Shown: piece after piece, positions 30,037 through 38,901 of the stretch | Layout: every line of letters starts with the position of its first letter | How positions within the stretch are numbered: position 1 is the stretch's first letter | NCBI GenBank assembly: GCA_963706785.1 | Contig: CAVPNJ010000002.1 | Location: 496,001 to 560,000, forward strand | DNA: 64,000 nt | Source: Pollutimonas sp963706785 | Lineage (GTDB): Bacteria > Pseudomonadota > Gammaproteobacteria > Burkholderiales > Burkholderiaceae_B | Direction: 5' to 3' | Translations under genes and position numbers: made by a program | Notes under the pieces: generated by a model | The model's database searches: none | Told to the model about the DNA's origin: nothing | Seen by the model: only the letters and a program-made list of their open reading frames with translations

Positions 30037-30969
30037 CTATTCGATATTTTGCGCTTGCTCGCGCATTTGCTCAATCAGCAATTTAAGATCAATTGCCGCA
30101 CGAGTAACGCTCAGGGCGCTTGCCTTTGAACCCAGTGTGTTGGCTTCTCGATTCATTTCCTGGAAAAGGAAGTCGAGCCTTTTTCCTGCACTGCCCCCGT
30201 TCTTTTTGTCTTTGCGTGTGGTTGTTTCACCAGTGTCCAGCAAATGTTCGAGTTCGGCGATGTGTGAGCGTAAACGTGAAAGCTCTTCAGCGACATCGAT
30301 CCGAAGGGAAAACAACGATGCTTCCTGCGCGATGCGTGCGGAAAGTTCCGGGCCACTGATTTGTGCGAAGCCGTCGGGGCTAACCGCCGTCAACGCGTCG
30401 CGCAGTTTATTCGCTATTTTCTCCTGGTGTTCCGCCAGTACCGCGGGCAGATCTTTTTCCACCTGATCGACAATCTGGGTGACCTCGCTGGCGCATTCCT
30501 GCATCATTGCTGCCAGGCGCTGCCCCTCGCGTTCCCGACCAGCTTGGAGCTCGGCAAGCGCTTGAGTGGTTGCATCGAGGCACATCGCTGACCATACCTC
30601 AGGGTCGAAGTCGGCGGCATCAGTGCTATTTGAGGCATTAAGCAGCTCGGTCAGACGAGGAGCCGCTACGTCAGGAAGTATCTCGCGGGCGAGACGGAGC
30701 TGTTCGGCGAAGGCTTGTAGGTATTCAGGATTAAGCTTGGTAGTCGCGCGCGTGTCAGTGCGCGCATAATTGACACGAATCTCCACTTTGCCGCGACTGA
30801 CTGTCTGCCCAAGTTTTTCACGAATCAATCCCTCGACCATGCGCAAGTCTTCGGGCAAGCGGAAATTGATATCCAGAAACCTGCTATTGACGGTGCGAAA
30901 TTCGATCGTGACGCTGCCGTGCGTCGTTTCGGTGCGCGCGTTGCCAAAAGCGGTCATGCTGCGGATCAT
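30037..30969 (-). CDS. yicC: YicC/YloC-family endoribonuclease
   Basis: 310-residue conserved protein. The N-terminal start MIRSMTAFGNARTE and the VEIRTVN-like IEFRTVNSRFLDINFRLPEDLR are signatures of the family. The C-terminal DUF1732 domain ends in VTRAAIDLKLLIEQMREQAQNIE. E. coli YicC is an endoribonuclease acting with PNPase on small RNAs. In most proteobacteria yicC adjoins gmk and is near rph; rph is divergent next door here, but the downstream neighbours are otsBA instead of gmk. Start and length are standard. Confidence 0.93.
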   Translation of the reverse strand: MIRSMTAFGNARTETTHGSVTIEFRTVNSRFLDINFRLPEDLRMVEGLIREKLGQTVSRGKVEIRVNYARTDTRATTKLNPEYLQAFAEQLRLAREILPDVAAPRLTELLNASNSTDAADFDPEVWSAMCLDATTQALAELQAGREREGQRLAAMMQECASEVTQIVDQVEKDLPAVLAEHQEKIANKLRDALTAVSPDGFAQISGPELSARIAQEASLFSLRIDVAEELSRLRSHIAELEHLLDTGETTTRKDKKNGGSAGKRLDFLFQEMNREANTLGSKASALSVTRAAIDLKLLIEQMREQAQNIE

Positions 30970-31089
30970 AAGCTGGGCGTCCTATTATTTCGTAAAGTTC
31001 TTATTGTAAGCGGGCCTGCAGCGCCGGTGAATCGGCGCAATGCTTTGCCTTATGAGAGAATTCTATTCAACTGATCATCGTTTCTATCA

Positions 31090-31851
31090 ATGGAGCTTTC
31101 CTTGCCTGCATCTACACTTTCCACCGCCTCTGGCACGACCCGTCCCACCGGGCGTTCGACAACCGAATTACGCCCCTTGACCATCGAGGTCGGATATACA
31201 CGCCATGCCGAGGGGTCTGTGCTGATCAAAGCCGGTGACACGCACGTGTTATGCAATGCTAGTGTGCTCGACAAGGTACCACCTTTCTTGAAGGGTAAAG
31301 GTCAAGGATGGGTTACTGCAGAATACGGGATGTTGCCACGCTCTACCCATACGCGCTCTGACCGCGAGGCAGCACGGGGTAAACAAAGTGGTCGAACGCA
31401 GGAAATACAGCGCCTAATAGGCCGAAGTCTGCGTGCGGTATTTGATCTGACGGCCCTGGGCGAACGCACTTTGCATTTGGACTGCGATGTCCTCCAAGCC
31501 GATGGAGGCACTCGTTGCGCGAGTATTACAGGTGCCTGGGTAGCTGCTGCAATTGCTACGCGCGCTTTACTCGAGCAAGGCCATCTGGCGTCGAACCCTT
31601 TACTTGATCACGTCGCGGCAGTCTCAGTTGGACAGGTGAACGGTCGCCCTGTGTTGGACCTGGATTACATCGAGGATTCTGGATGCGACGCCGATATGAA
31701 CATCGTCATGACGGGCGCCGGTAATTTTGTGGAAGTACAAGGTACCGCAGAAGGGCAGGCATTCAACCGAAATGAGCTGAATGCCCTACTTGATATGGCA
31801 CAAGACGGCATTGCCCAGTTGATCGCTTACCAGAAGCAAGCGCTAGGCTAA
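31090..31851 (+). CDS. rph: Ribonuclease PH
   Basis: 253-residue phosphorolytic 3' exoribonuclease that trims tRNA 3' ends. The family core begins at RPTGRSTTELRPLTIEVGYTRHAEGSVLI. Other motifs are EYGMLPRSTHTR, GRSLRAVFDL, the DCDVLQADGGTRCASITGAW active-site segment with phosphate-binding Arg/Thr, and DLDYIEDSGCDADMNIVM. The annotated ATG gives about 15 extra residues (MELSLPASTLSTASGT) before the usual start. It has no strong ribosome site, so an internal non-ATG start is possible. In relatives rdgB and hemW follow directly; here a three-gene block intervenes. Confidence 0.95.
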   Translation: MELSLPASTLSTASGTTRPTGRSTTELRPLTIEVGYTRHAEGSVLIKAGDTHVLCNASVLDKVPPFLKGKGQGWVTAEYGMLPRSTHTRSDREAARGKQSGRTQEIQRLIGRSLRAVFDLTALGERTLHLDCDVLQADGGTRCASITGAWVAAAIATRALLEQGHLASNPLLDHVAAVSVGQVNGRPVLDLDYIEDSGCDADMNIVMTGAGNFVEVQGTAEGQAFNRNELNALLDMAQDGIAQLIAYQKQALG

Positions 31852-31856
31852 GCTTG

Positions 31857-33209
31857 TTACCCGATAAAGCGTCCTACGAGCTCTGTCTGCGCTAAGTGCC
31901 ACACCTTGCCTATAAGCCCCTGGCTTTCTTCTTTGGTGGCTGCATTTCGATAAGTACCCAGGCGTAATGCCTTGTCTTCGATTTCCGGGCGGCTCAGGGT
32001 GTTCCCTGGGTCGCCTTTGGGCTCGTCAACGCGGGCCGAGAATTTGCGGTCATCGGTAGTCGTTACGGTGACCTTGCCTATCCATTGCTGAGGATACGCA
32101 GTGTCTACCTCGGTATCGAGGTCCATGGTTACGAGCTTCCGGAAGGCGGCAATGGCGGGATCGTTCAGCGCTGCATCGAATTCTGGTAGACCAGCCCGGC
32201 GTTGCTGCGCAATTAGCCCAAGGACGGTCCCCATGGAAAACTTCGATTGATGCACCGACGTGGGCTCGACAACCGGGCCTAAAACATCGATCGCGCCTTG
32301 ATGCACATGGGCCACTACGCCAGCGATATCACTTATCTTCAGTTGATTCGATTGCACAATTTGCAACAGGGCGTCGGCAGCAGGGTGGGTGTGGCGGCAT
32401 GACGCATGGTATTTGAACGATGTCTCAAGGACAGTCCAGCGCGTGCCTAATCGGTCGGTCAGCTTTGCGGGATCGGCGTCTTGCGACATGCCAGCGCCCA
32501 TGCCCTGCGGGCCTTCCAGCACATGCTGCGCACCGGTGAATCCATCGTGCGCGAGGTAGGCGGCCGTCAAGCCGTTGGTGGCCGCCTTTGCTGTATGGAG
32601 CTGCTTTGAATCGGCTGCATCTCGCAGAAATTCCCACAGCCCCGCCGCTTGTGTACCTGCCGAGCCAAGGGCATTAAGCATCTGTTCATTGTTCAGGTTC
32701 AGTAGGCGCCCGACTGCCACTGCGGAAGCCAACGCGCCCGCCGTTCCCGTTGTATGGAAAATCTTGTAATGCGAACGGCCAAGGAACTCGCCTACGCGTA
32801 TTCCAACTTCGTAACCGGCTACACAGGCCACTAGCAGCTCTTTGCCGGATCGCCCTAAAGCTTGGGCCACCGCGATAGCAGGGGGGAAGACCACTGCTGC
32901 CGGGTGAAAAACCGACCCGTTATGCACGTCGTCTTGTTCCACCATGTGTGCTGATGCGGCATTTACCATGGCCGCAAACAGCGGGCTGGTGCTTCGGCGG
33001 GTGACCATGTTTTCGGAGGGGCCGCTGGTGGGCCCCATGGTGTCCGCAAACTTCGCAATAGTTTGAACGGGCCGCGCGCTGGAGCCCGCCAAAATTGAAG
33101 CCAGACAGTCGAGCATCAGGTCTTCCGTGCGCCGGAGCACTTCGGGCGGGATGTCGTCGTAAGCGAGTTGAGCTGCAAATTCTGCAAGTTCGGCACTGGG
33201 ATGATTCAT
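31857..33209 (-). CDS. MmgE/PrpD-family protein
   Basis: 450-residue protein of the MmgE/PrpD (2-methylcitrate dehydratase-like) fold. Typical motifs: YDDIPPEVLRRTEDLMLDCL near the N-terminus, AASAHMVEQDDVHNGSVFHP with the conserved Glu-Asp-Asp and His-Pro, and FKYHASCRHTHPAADALLQI. Members dehydrate or isomerise carboxylic acids, and many in Alcaligenaceae have no known substrate. The ATG at 33209 (MNHPSAELAEFA) is preferred over a TTG at 33224. It lies 46 bases downstream of an acyl-CoA dehydrogenase on the same strand, so the two probably form an operon under the divergent LysR. It converges with rph (5 bases). Confidence 0.87.
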   Translation of the reverse strand: MNHPSAELAEFAAQLAYDDIPPEVLRRTEDLMLDCLASILAGSSARPVQTIAKFADTMGPTSGPSENMVTRRSTSPLFAAMVNAASAHMVEQDDVHNGSVFHPAAVVFPPAIAVAQALGRSGKELLVACVAGYEVGIRVGEFLGRSHYKIFHTTGTAGALASAVAVGRLLNLNNEQMLNALGSAGTQAAGLWEFLRDAADSKQLHTAKAATNGLTAAYLAHDGFTGAQHVLEGPQGMGAGMSQDADPAKLTDRLGTRWTVLETSFKYHASCRHTHPAADALLQIVQSNQLKISDIAGVVAHVHQGAIDVLGPVVEPTSVHQSKFSMGTVLGLIAQQRRAGLPEFDAALNDPAIAAFRKLVTMDLDTEVDTAYPQQWIGKVTVTTTDDRKFSARVDEPKGDPGNTLSRPEIEDKALRLGTYRNAATKEESQGLIGKVWHLAQTELVGRFIG

Positions 33210-33255
33210 GATGGTTTCCCGCAAGAAGTTACAAGGGTGATATGAAGGTGCATAT

Positions 33256-34416
33256 TCAAAATGAGCGGGGGAGTCCTAATACGTGTTCAGCAACGTACGA
33301 AAGAATAAGATTCGTAGAAATTGGGGCCACTTGATAAAGTCGTGTTTCGCGGAACTTACGTTCGATATCGTATTCGTTCGCGAAACCGAAACCTCCGTGA
33401 AATTGCAGGCACGCATTGGCGGCTTCCCACGACGCATCGGCAGCCAGCAGTTTGGCCATATTCGCCTGAGCACCGCAGGGTTGATGAGCGTCGTATAAGC
33501 GGCATGCTTCGTATCGCATAAGGCTGGCAGCCTCGACGTTGATGTGAGCACGAGCAATCGGAAACTGTACGCCCTGGTTTTGTCCGATAGGCCGGTTAAA
33601 AACGATGCGCTCTTTCACATAGGCAGATACCTTGTCTATGAACCAGTGCCCGTCGCCTATACACTCTGCAGCTATGAGGGTGCGTTCTGCGTTCAGGCCG
33701 TCCAGGATATACTTGAATCCCTTGCCTTCTTCGCCAATGAGATTTTCGGCTGGAATTTCCAGATTGTCGAAAAATAGCTCGTTGGTTTCGTGATTGACCA
33801 TATTCAGTATCGGGCGTACTTCCATGCCCTTGCCAATGGCCTCGTGCAAATCAACGATGAAAATCGACATGCCTTCTGATTTTTTCTTTACTTGGTCCAA
33901 CGGCGTGGTCCGGGCTAACAGGATCATCAGATCCGAATGTTGAATACGTGAAATCCATACCTTTTGACCATTAATGACGTAGCGATCGCCTTGTTTGACA
34001 GCCGTGGTTTTTATTTTGGTGGTGTCGGTGCCGGTGGTCGGTTCGGTGACGCCCATCGATTGCAGCCGAAGCTCGCCGCTGGCAATGCGCGGCAGGTAGC
34101 GTTGCTTTTGCTCGGCCGAACCGTGGCGCAATAGTGTACCCATGTTATACATTTGGCCGTGGCATACGCCCGAATTGCCACCATTACGATTAATTTCCTC
34201 CATAATGACCGACGCCTCAGTCAGCGACAGACCAGAACCGCCGTACTCATCGGGAATCAAGGCGGCAAGCCAGCCTGCTTCCGTCAAGGTATTGACGAAT
34301 TCCTCGGGGTATCCGCGCTCGTGATCGATCTTGCGAAAGTATTCTGCTGGGAATTGCGAGCACAAATCGCGGATGGCATCGCGGATTTCCTGGAAGGGTT
34401 GGGTAGATTGCGGCAT
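33256..34416 (-). CDS. Acyl-CoA dehydrogenase
   Basis: 386-residue FAD-dependent acyl-CoA dehydrogenase. Visible motifs are LTEAGWLAALIPDEYGGSGLS, the substrate and FAD segment QSMGVTEPTTGTDTTKIKT, YVINGQKVWISRIQHSDLMI, and the C-terminal ACLQFHGGFGFANEYDIERK segment. A Glu before the final helix cannot be assigned with certainty as the catalytic base. It lies upstream of the MmgE/PrpD gene and is divergent from a LysR regulator. Specificity is unknown; the pairing suggests degradation of a short branched or dicarboxylic acyl-CoA. Confidence 0.9.
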   Translation of the reverse strand: MPQSTQPFQEIRDAIRDLCSQFPAEYFRKIDHERGYPEEFVNTLTEAGWLAALIPDEYGGSGLSLTEASVIMEEINRNGGNSGVCHGQMYNMGTLLRHGSAEQKQRYLPRIASGELRLQSMGVTEPTTGTDTTKIKTTAVKQGDRYVINGQKVWISRIQHSDLMILLARTTPLDQVKKKSEGMSIFIVDLHEAIGKGMEVRPILNMVNHETNELFFDNLEIPAENLIGEEGKGFKYILDGLNAERTLIAAECIGDGHWFIDKVSAYVKERIVFNRPIGQNQGVQFPIARAHINVEAASLMRYEACRLYDAHQPCGAQANMAKLLAADASWEAANACLQFHGGFGFANEYDIERKFRETRLYQVAPISTNLILSYVAEHVLGLPRSF

Positions 34417-34530
34417 GGTTTTGGCGTCCGGTTTTATTACAATGGATGTTACTGTGCCTTATCACGAGCCCTTTGCCAATTCTTGCTTGCTTAAGCGGGG
34501 GTTTGCCAATTTTGAAGAGAATACTTATAC

Positions 34531-35445
34531 ATGGCGATGCACTTTGATTTGACCGATATGCAACTGATGGTCAACGTAGCGGGCGCCCAAAGCATGACTA
34601 AAGGAGCAGAACGTTCCTTCTTATCTTTACCGGCCGCCAGCAACCGTGTGAAGAACCTTGAAAGCCATCTTGGCACTGCACTTTTTTATCGCAATAGCCA
34701 AGGCGTAACACTTACGCCGTCGGGCGAAGCCTTTGTGCGACATGCCAGGATCGTATTGCGGCAGCTTGAACACTTACGCGGCGATATCCAGGAATACGCC
34801 AGCGGCGTCAAAGGTAGAGTCCGCGTCTACGCAAATACGACTGCCATGAACGAATTCATGCCCGAGATACTGGCCCAGTATCTTGCTGCTCATCCAGACG
34901 TCAATGTCGAGTTGCGAGAGCGACTAAGCTATCTGGTAGTCAAGGCAGTCGCTGACGGCACGGCCGATATAGGCGTCACCGCGCAAGCGGGAGGAGGTGA
35001 AAGCATCGAATTCCTCCCATATCGCACTGACCGCTTGGCATTGGTCACCCACATTGATCACCCGCTTGCCGGCAATACCTCTGTCGACTTCGACGAAACG
35101 CTCAGCTACGATTATGTAGGTCTGTCCGAAGCCAGTGCCATTCACGCATTCCTGTTGCAAGCCGCAGATGATCTAGGTCGCGTTTTGCGATTTCGTGTAG
35201 AGGTCAGTAATTTTGAAGCAGCGTGCCGCATGATCGCTGCTCATGTAGGCATAGGCGTCATTCCCGAGTCTGCCGCCCGTCGGTATGTGAAAGATATGCC
35301 ATTAAAGATTATTTCTTTAAATGACGCCTGGGCTTTGCGGCGCTTGCATATTTGTGTGCGCCAGTTCGACAGGCTTCCTGTTTTTGCCAAGGAGCTGGTC
35401 TCCTTGCTAGTTAAAGATGGTTCGAAGGAGCACATTGATGTCTAA
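34531..35445 (+). CDS. LysR-family transcriptional regulator next to the acyl-CoA/PrpD pair
   Basis: 304-residue LysR regulator. The helix-turn-helix near residues 5-65 reads LTDMQLMVNVAGAQSMTKGAERSFLSLPAASNRVKNLE, followed by the effector domain (GRVRVYANTTAMNEFMPEILAQYL). The CbbR/YdcI-like subfamily is suggested but not certain. It is divergent from the acyl-CoA dehydrogenase, its likely target. Its last eight bases contain the rdgB start, so translation of rdgB may be coupled to it. A second in-frame Met two codons in (MHFDLTD) is an alternative start. Confidence 0.84.
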   Translation: MAMHFDLTDMQLMVNVAGAQSMTKGAERSFLSLPAASNRVKNLESHLGTALFYRNSQGVTLTPSGEAFVRHARIVLRQLEHLRGDIQEYASGVKGRVRVYANTTAMNEFMPEILAQYLAAHPDVNVELRERLSYLVVKAVADGTADIGVTAQAGGGESIEFLPYRTDRLALVTHIDHPLAGNTSVDFDETLSYDYVGLSEASAIHAFLLQAADDLGRVLRFRVEVSNFEAACRMIAAHVGIGVIPESAARRYVKDMPLKIISLNDAWALRRLHICVRQFDRLPVFAKELVSLLVKDGSKEHIDV

Positions 35446-36052
35446 AGTAGTTCTGGCGTCCAACAACGCCGGCAAGCTTAAAGAGTTTTCTGCCATACTT
35501 TCCCTGGCTGGAGTCGATATGATTCCGCAAGGAGAGCTGGGCGTTCCTGAAGCCGACGAGCCGTATTCGACCTTTGTCGAGAACGCTTTAACCAAAGCCC
35601 GGAATGCAAGCCGGATTACCGGATTGCCCGCTTTGGCGGACGATTCTGGGTTGTGTGTGACAGCGCTTGATGGTGCGCCGGGGGTGTTGTCGGCCCGATT
35701 TGCCTCGTTGGACGGTGGTGAGAAATCTGACCTTGCGAATAATAGGCATCTGGTAAATTTACTAGCTACTGCCGATGATCGGTCCGCTTGTTATGTTGCC
35801 GTGCTGGTGTACATTAGGTCGGCTGACGACCCCATGCCTATCATTGCTCAGGGAACATGGTGGGGGCGAATCATTGATCTGCCAAAGGGTACCAATGGTT
35901 TTGGCTATGACGCACATTTCTATGTGCCCGACTTGGCCAAAACAGTCGCCGAGCTCGACCCCGCTGTCAAAAACCGCTGCAGCCACCGCGCTCAGGCATT
36001 GAAAGACCTGTTGCACGCGCTGCGTGATCGCACAGAGACACAATTAACCTAA
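35438..36052 (+). CDS. rdgB: XTP/dITP pyrophosphatase RdgB (HAM1 family)
   Basis: 204-residue house-cleaning enzyme that hydrolyses dITP and XTP to keep deaminated purines out of DNA. Motifs: VVLASNNAGKLKEFSAIL (nucleotide-binding start), FVENALTKARNASRITGLPALADDSGLCV with the metal-binding Asp pair, and the C-terminal GFGYDAHFYVPDLAKTVAEL and NRCSHRAQAL. The ATG at 35438 has a GAAGGAG ribosome site and lies inside the end of the LysR gene. The frame extends back to 35417 without family similarity. Normally co-transcribed with rph and hemW. Confidence 0.95.
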   Translation: MSKVVLASNNAGKLKEFSAILSLAGVDMIPQGELGVPEADEPYSTFVENALTKARNASRITGLPALADDSGLCVTALDGAPGVLSARFASLDGGEKSDLANNRHLVNLLATADDRSACYVAVLVYIRSADDPMPIIAQGTWWGRIIDLPKGTNGFGYDAHFYVPDLAKTVAELDPAVKNRCSHRAQALKDLLHALRDRTETQLT

Positions 36053-36069
36053 ATTGACCGAGACCCAGC

Positions 36070-37296
36070 TTGCATCCCACCTTTTCTATCGTCCCAGAAG
36101 AAAAAACCCGGAAACCCGCTCTTGTACCTGGCGTTGGCGGAAAATCGATTTTGACGAGTCTGCCCCCGTTGTCGCTATATGTCCATGTGCCGTGGTGTGT
36201 GCGCAAGTGTCCCTATTGCGATTTCAATTCCCATGAGTTGAACTCGGAAGTGCCAGAAGAGCAGTACCTTGCGGCATTACAGGCCGATCTCGAGCAATCC
36301 CTGCCTTTGATATGGGGACGGCAGGTCGTTTCTATCTTTATAGGTGGCGGAACTCCCAGCCTACTATCTGCCAACGCCATGGACACCATGCTGGCTATGA
36401 TTCGCGCCTGCTTGAATGTATTGCCAGATGCCGAGGTGACCATGGAGGCGAATCCGGGGGCTGTCGAAGCTGGACGCTTTGCCGATTATGCGGCTAGCGG
36501 AATCAATCGTATTTCGCTGGGTATACAAAGCTTTAACGATCAGGCACTTAAGGCGCTAGGGCGCATACACGATAGCAGACAGGCCTGCGAAGCGATCGAC
36601 ATAGCGCAACATGTTGTTCAACGGGTGAATCTGGATCTGATGTACGCGCTACCGCAACAGTCGCTATTGGCCTGTGAGCAAGACTTGAAGCAGGCGATGT
36701 CGTTTCAGACGGGGCATTTGTCTTTGTACCATCTAACAATGGAACCCAATACTGTTTTCGCGAAGTATCCGCCAACCGTACCTGACGACGACGCTAGCGC
36801 TGCCATGCAAGACCTCATCACCGAGGCGACTGCCCAAGAAGGTTGGGAACAATATGAAGTGTCCGCCTATGCCAAACCTGGGCAGCGATGTTTGCATAAT
36901 ACGAATTACTGGGAATTCGGCGACTATTTGGGCATAGGACCGGGCGCACACGGAAAGCTGTCTTTCCACGACAAAATCATACGCCAGGCAAAGTTGAAGC
37001 AACCGAACTCTTGGATGGAAAAAGCGAGCCGCCGCGATGGCAGTCATATCGCTGAAGAACGCGTTATTGCCCCTGAAGAGTTGGGCTTCGAATATATGCT
37101 CAACGCTTTACGGTTGAAGGCAGGGGTGCCGAGCGCCAGTTTTCCGGACCGCACCGGTCTTTCCGTTCTATCGATTGCGCCCGCCGTTAATCGTGCGATC
37201 CAAAAAGGCTTACTACAGCCGGATCCTTGGCGTTTCCAAGCCACCCCGTTGGGATGGCGCTTTCTAAATGACTTGCAGGCCGAGTTTCTGGAATAA
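36070..37296 (+). CDS. hemW: HemW, radical SAM haem chaperone (HemN-like)
   Basis: About 408 residues from a TTG start. The radical SAM motif CVRKCPYC (CX3CX2C) is followed by DFNSHEL. Other conserved stretches are FIGGGTPSLLSANAM, TMEANPG, RISLGIQSFNDQALKALGR, and NTNYWEFGDYLGIGPGAHG. HemW transfers haem to target proteins and lacks the extra N-terminal Cys/residues of the coproporphyrinogen oxidase HemN. The start is uncertain: homologues begin about 25-30 residues later, just before PPLSLYVHVPWC, and no in-frame ATG with a ribosome site is evident. It follows rdgB by 17 bases. Confidence 0.9.
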   Translation: MHPTFSIVPEEKTRKPALVPGVGGKSILTSLPPLSLYVHVPWCVRKCPYCDFNSHELNSEVPEEQYLAALQADLEQSLPLIWGRQVVSIFIGGGTPSLLSANAMDTMLAMIRACLNVLPDAEVTMEANPGAVEAGRFADYAASGINRISLGIQSFNDQALKALGRIHDSRQACEAIDIAQHVVQRVNLDLMYALPQQSLLACEQDLKQAMSFQTGHLSLYHLTMEPNTVFAKYPPTVPDDDASAAMQDLITEATAQEGWEQYEVSAYAKPGQRCLHNTNYWEFGDYLGIGPGAHGKLSFHDKIIRQAKLKQPNSWMEKASRRDGSHIAEERVIAPEELGFEYMLNALRLKAGVPSASFPDRTGLSVLSIAPAVNRAIQKGLLQPDPWRFQATPLGWRFLNDLQAEFLE

Positions 37297-37330
37297 ATAA
37301 TGCCGAAGTCCTTAGCCTGCACGCTTGAAT

Positions 37331-37365
37331 GCACCACAGCTGTGCGCATTGCACCATAATGGTGA
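37331..37365 (+). promoter_or_regulatory. Two tandem NtrC-type binding sites upstream of glnA
   Basis: GCAC-N7-GTGC at 37331-37345 and GCAC-N7-GTGA at 37351-37365. The second reads TGCACCATAATGGTGA, nearly the NtrC consensus of E. coli glnAp2. The centres are 20 bases (two helical turns) apart, ideal for cooperative dimers. They lie about 57 and 77 bases upstream of the sigma-54 -24 element, acting as the enhancer. Confidence 0.82.
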
Positions 37366-37414
37366 CCATCCGCCGCCCGTTAATGGTAAATAAAGGCTTG
37401 CGTGCCTGTAATTT

Positions 37415-37429
37415 TGGCACGCTATTTGC
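37415..37429 (+). promoter_or_regulatory. Sigma-54 promoter of glnA
   Basis: TGGCACG-CTAT-TTGC matches the sigma-54 consensus TGGCACG-N4-TTGC exactly, with GG and GC elements correctly spaced. It lies 54 bases upstream of the glnA start and predicts transcription near 37441. Activation by phosphorylated NtrC at nitrogen limitation is expected. Confidence 0.9.
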
Positions 37430-37482
37430 GTACATCTATATATCTACCTATTATTTTTGATTTCATTGGTTCAGGAGCCTAT

Positions 37483-38895
37483 ATGTCCACCCCGGAAGAA
37501 GTTGTCAAGCTAATTGCTGATCGTGAAGTTTCGTTTGTTGATTTTCGGTTTACCGATACGTTGGGAAAAGAACACCACCTTACTGTTCCCAGTCATTCGG
37601 TGGATGAAGAAAGGCTGGAAACCGGCGTGGCGTTTGACGGATCGTCAATAGCTGGATGGAAAGGCATCGAAGCGTCCGATATGGTATTGATTCCTGATTC
37701 CACTACGGCGCATCTGGATCCATTTCGCGAAGAGACAACTTTGATATTGACTTGTGACGTGGTTGAGCCTTCTGACCTGAAAGGTTATGACCGCGATCCG
37801 CGTTCTTTGGCCAAGCGTGCCGAAGCCTATTTGAAATCCAGTGGTTTAGGCGACACCGCCTATTTCGGTCCTGAGCCAGAATTTTTCGTTTTCGACGGCA
37901 TCACCTGGAACACCGATATGTCGGGCTGTTTCGTCAAAATCAAGTCCGACGAAGCGGCGTGGTCGAGCGGTCTCGATATGGATGGCGGGAATCAAGGTCA
38001 TCGTCCGGGCGTGAAGGGCGGTTATGTGCCAGTTTCGCCTGTAGACGGGTTCCAGGACATGCGGTCGGAGATGTGTTTATTGCTCGAGCAGCAAGGCGTT
38101 CCGGTAGAAGTGCATCATCATGAAGTTGCCGGCCAAGGGCAACTTGAAATCGGGACCCGCTTCAGTACGCTGGTTCAGCGCGCAGACTGGAACCAGATCC
38201 TGAAATATACAGTTCGCAACGTCGCTCACGTGTATGGCAAAACGGCTACTTTCATGCCTAAACCGATAGTTGGCGACAATGGATCGGGTATGCACGTGCA
38301 TCAGTCCATCTGGAAAGATGGGCAGAATCTGTTCGCGGGGAATGGGTATGCCGGTCTATCGGAGTTCGCCTTGTACTACATCGGCGGTATTATCAAACAT
38401 GCCAAGGCGCTTAACGCCATTACTAACCCGGGTACCAATTCGTATAAGCGCTTAGTGCCGCATTACGAAGCACCAGTGAAACTTGCGTATTCGGCTCGCA
38501 ACCGCTCTGCATCAATACGCATTCCGTATGTCGGCAGTCCAAAGGCTCGTCGCGTCGAAGCCCGATTCCCTGATCCTCTGGCCAATCCTTACCTGGCATT
38601 TTCAGCATTGATGATGGCGGGTCTGGACGGTGTACAGAACAAGATTCACCCTGGCGATCCTGCCGATAAGAACTTGTACGATTTGCCGCCGGACGAAGAT
38701 GCAAAGATCCCAACGGTCTGCGCATCGCTTGAAGAAGCCATAGCGGCCCTGGATCAGGATCGCGAATTCCTTACTCGTGGTGGCGTATTTAGCAATGATA
38801 TGCTGGACGCTTATATTGAACTCAAGGCTGCTGAAATCAATCTCTTGCGAATGACAACTCATCCGGTCGAGTTCGATATGTATTACAGCATCTAA
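37483..38895 (+). CDS. glnA: Glutamine synthetase type I
   Basis: 470-residue dodecameric enzyme forming glutamine from glutamate, ammonia and ATP; the main ammonium assimilation step. Motifs: FTDTLGKEHHLTVPSH, VAFDGSSIAGWKGIEASDM, the ATP-binding KPIVGDNGSGMHVHQS, NRSASIRIPYV, and the adenylylation segment KNLYDLPPDE with the regulatory tyrosine. The start at 37483 has AGGAG six bases upstream; a longer frame back to 37402 overlaps the promoter and is rejected. It is expressed from the sigma-54 promoter and followed by ntrBC behind a hairpin. Confidence 0.97.
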   Translation: MSTPEEVVKLIADREVSFVDFRFTDTLGKEHHLTVPSHSVDEERLETGVAFDGSSIAGWKGIEASDMVLIPDSTTAHLDPFREETTLILTCDVVEPSDLKGYDRDPRSLAKRAEAYLKSSGLGDTAYFGPEPEFFVFDGITWNTDMSGCFVKIKSDEAAWSSGLDMDGGNQGHRPGVKGGYVPVSPVDGFQDMRSEMCLLLEQQGVPVEVHHHEVAGQGQLEIGTRFSTLVQRADWNQILKYTVRNVAHVYGKTATFMPKPIVGDNGSGMHVHQSIWKDGQNLFAGNGYAGLSEFALYYIGGIIKHAKALNAITNPGTNSYKRLVPHYEAPVKLAYSARNRSASIRIPYVGSPKARRVEARFPDPLANPYLAFSALMMAGLDGVQNKIHPGDPADKNLYDLPPDEDAKIPTVCASLEEAIAALDQDREFLTRGGVFSNDMLDAYIELKAAEINLLRMTTHPVEFDMYYSI

Positions 38896-38901
38896 AGCAA
38901 A

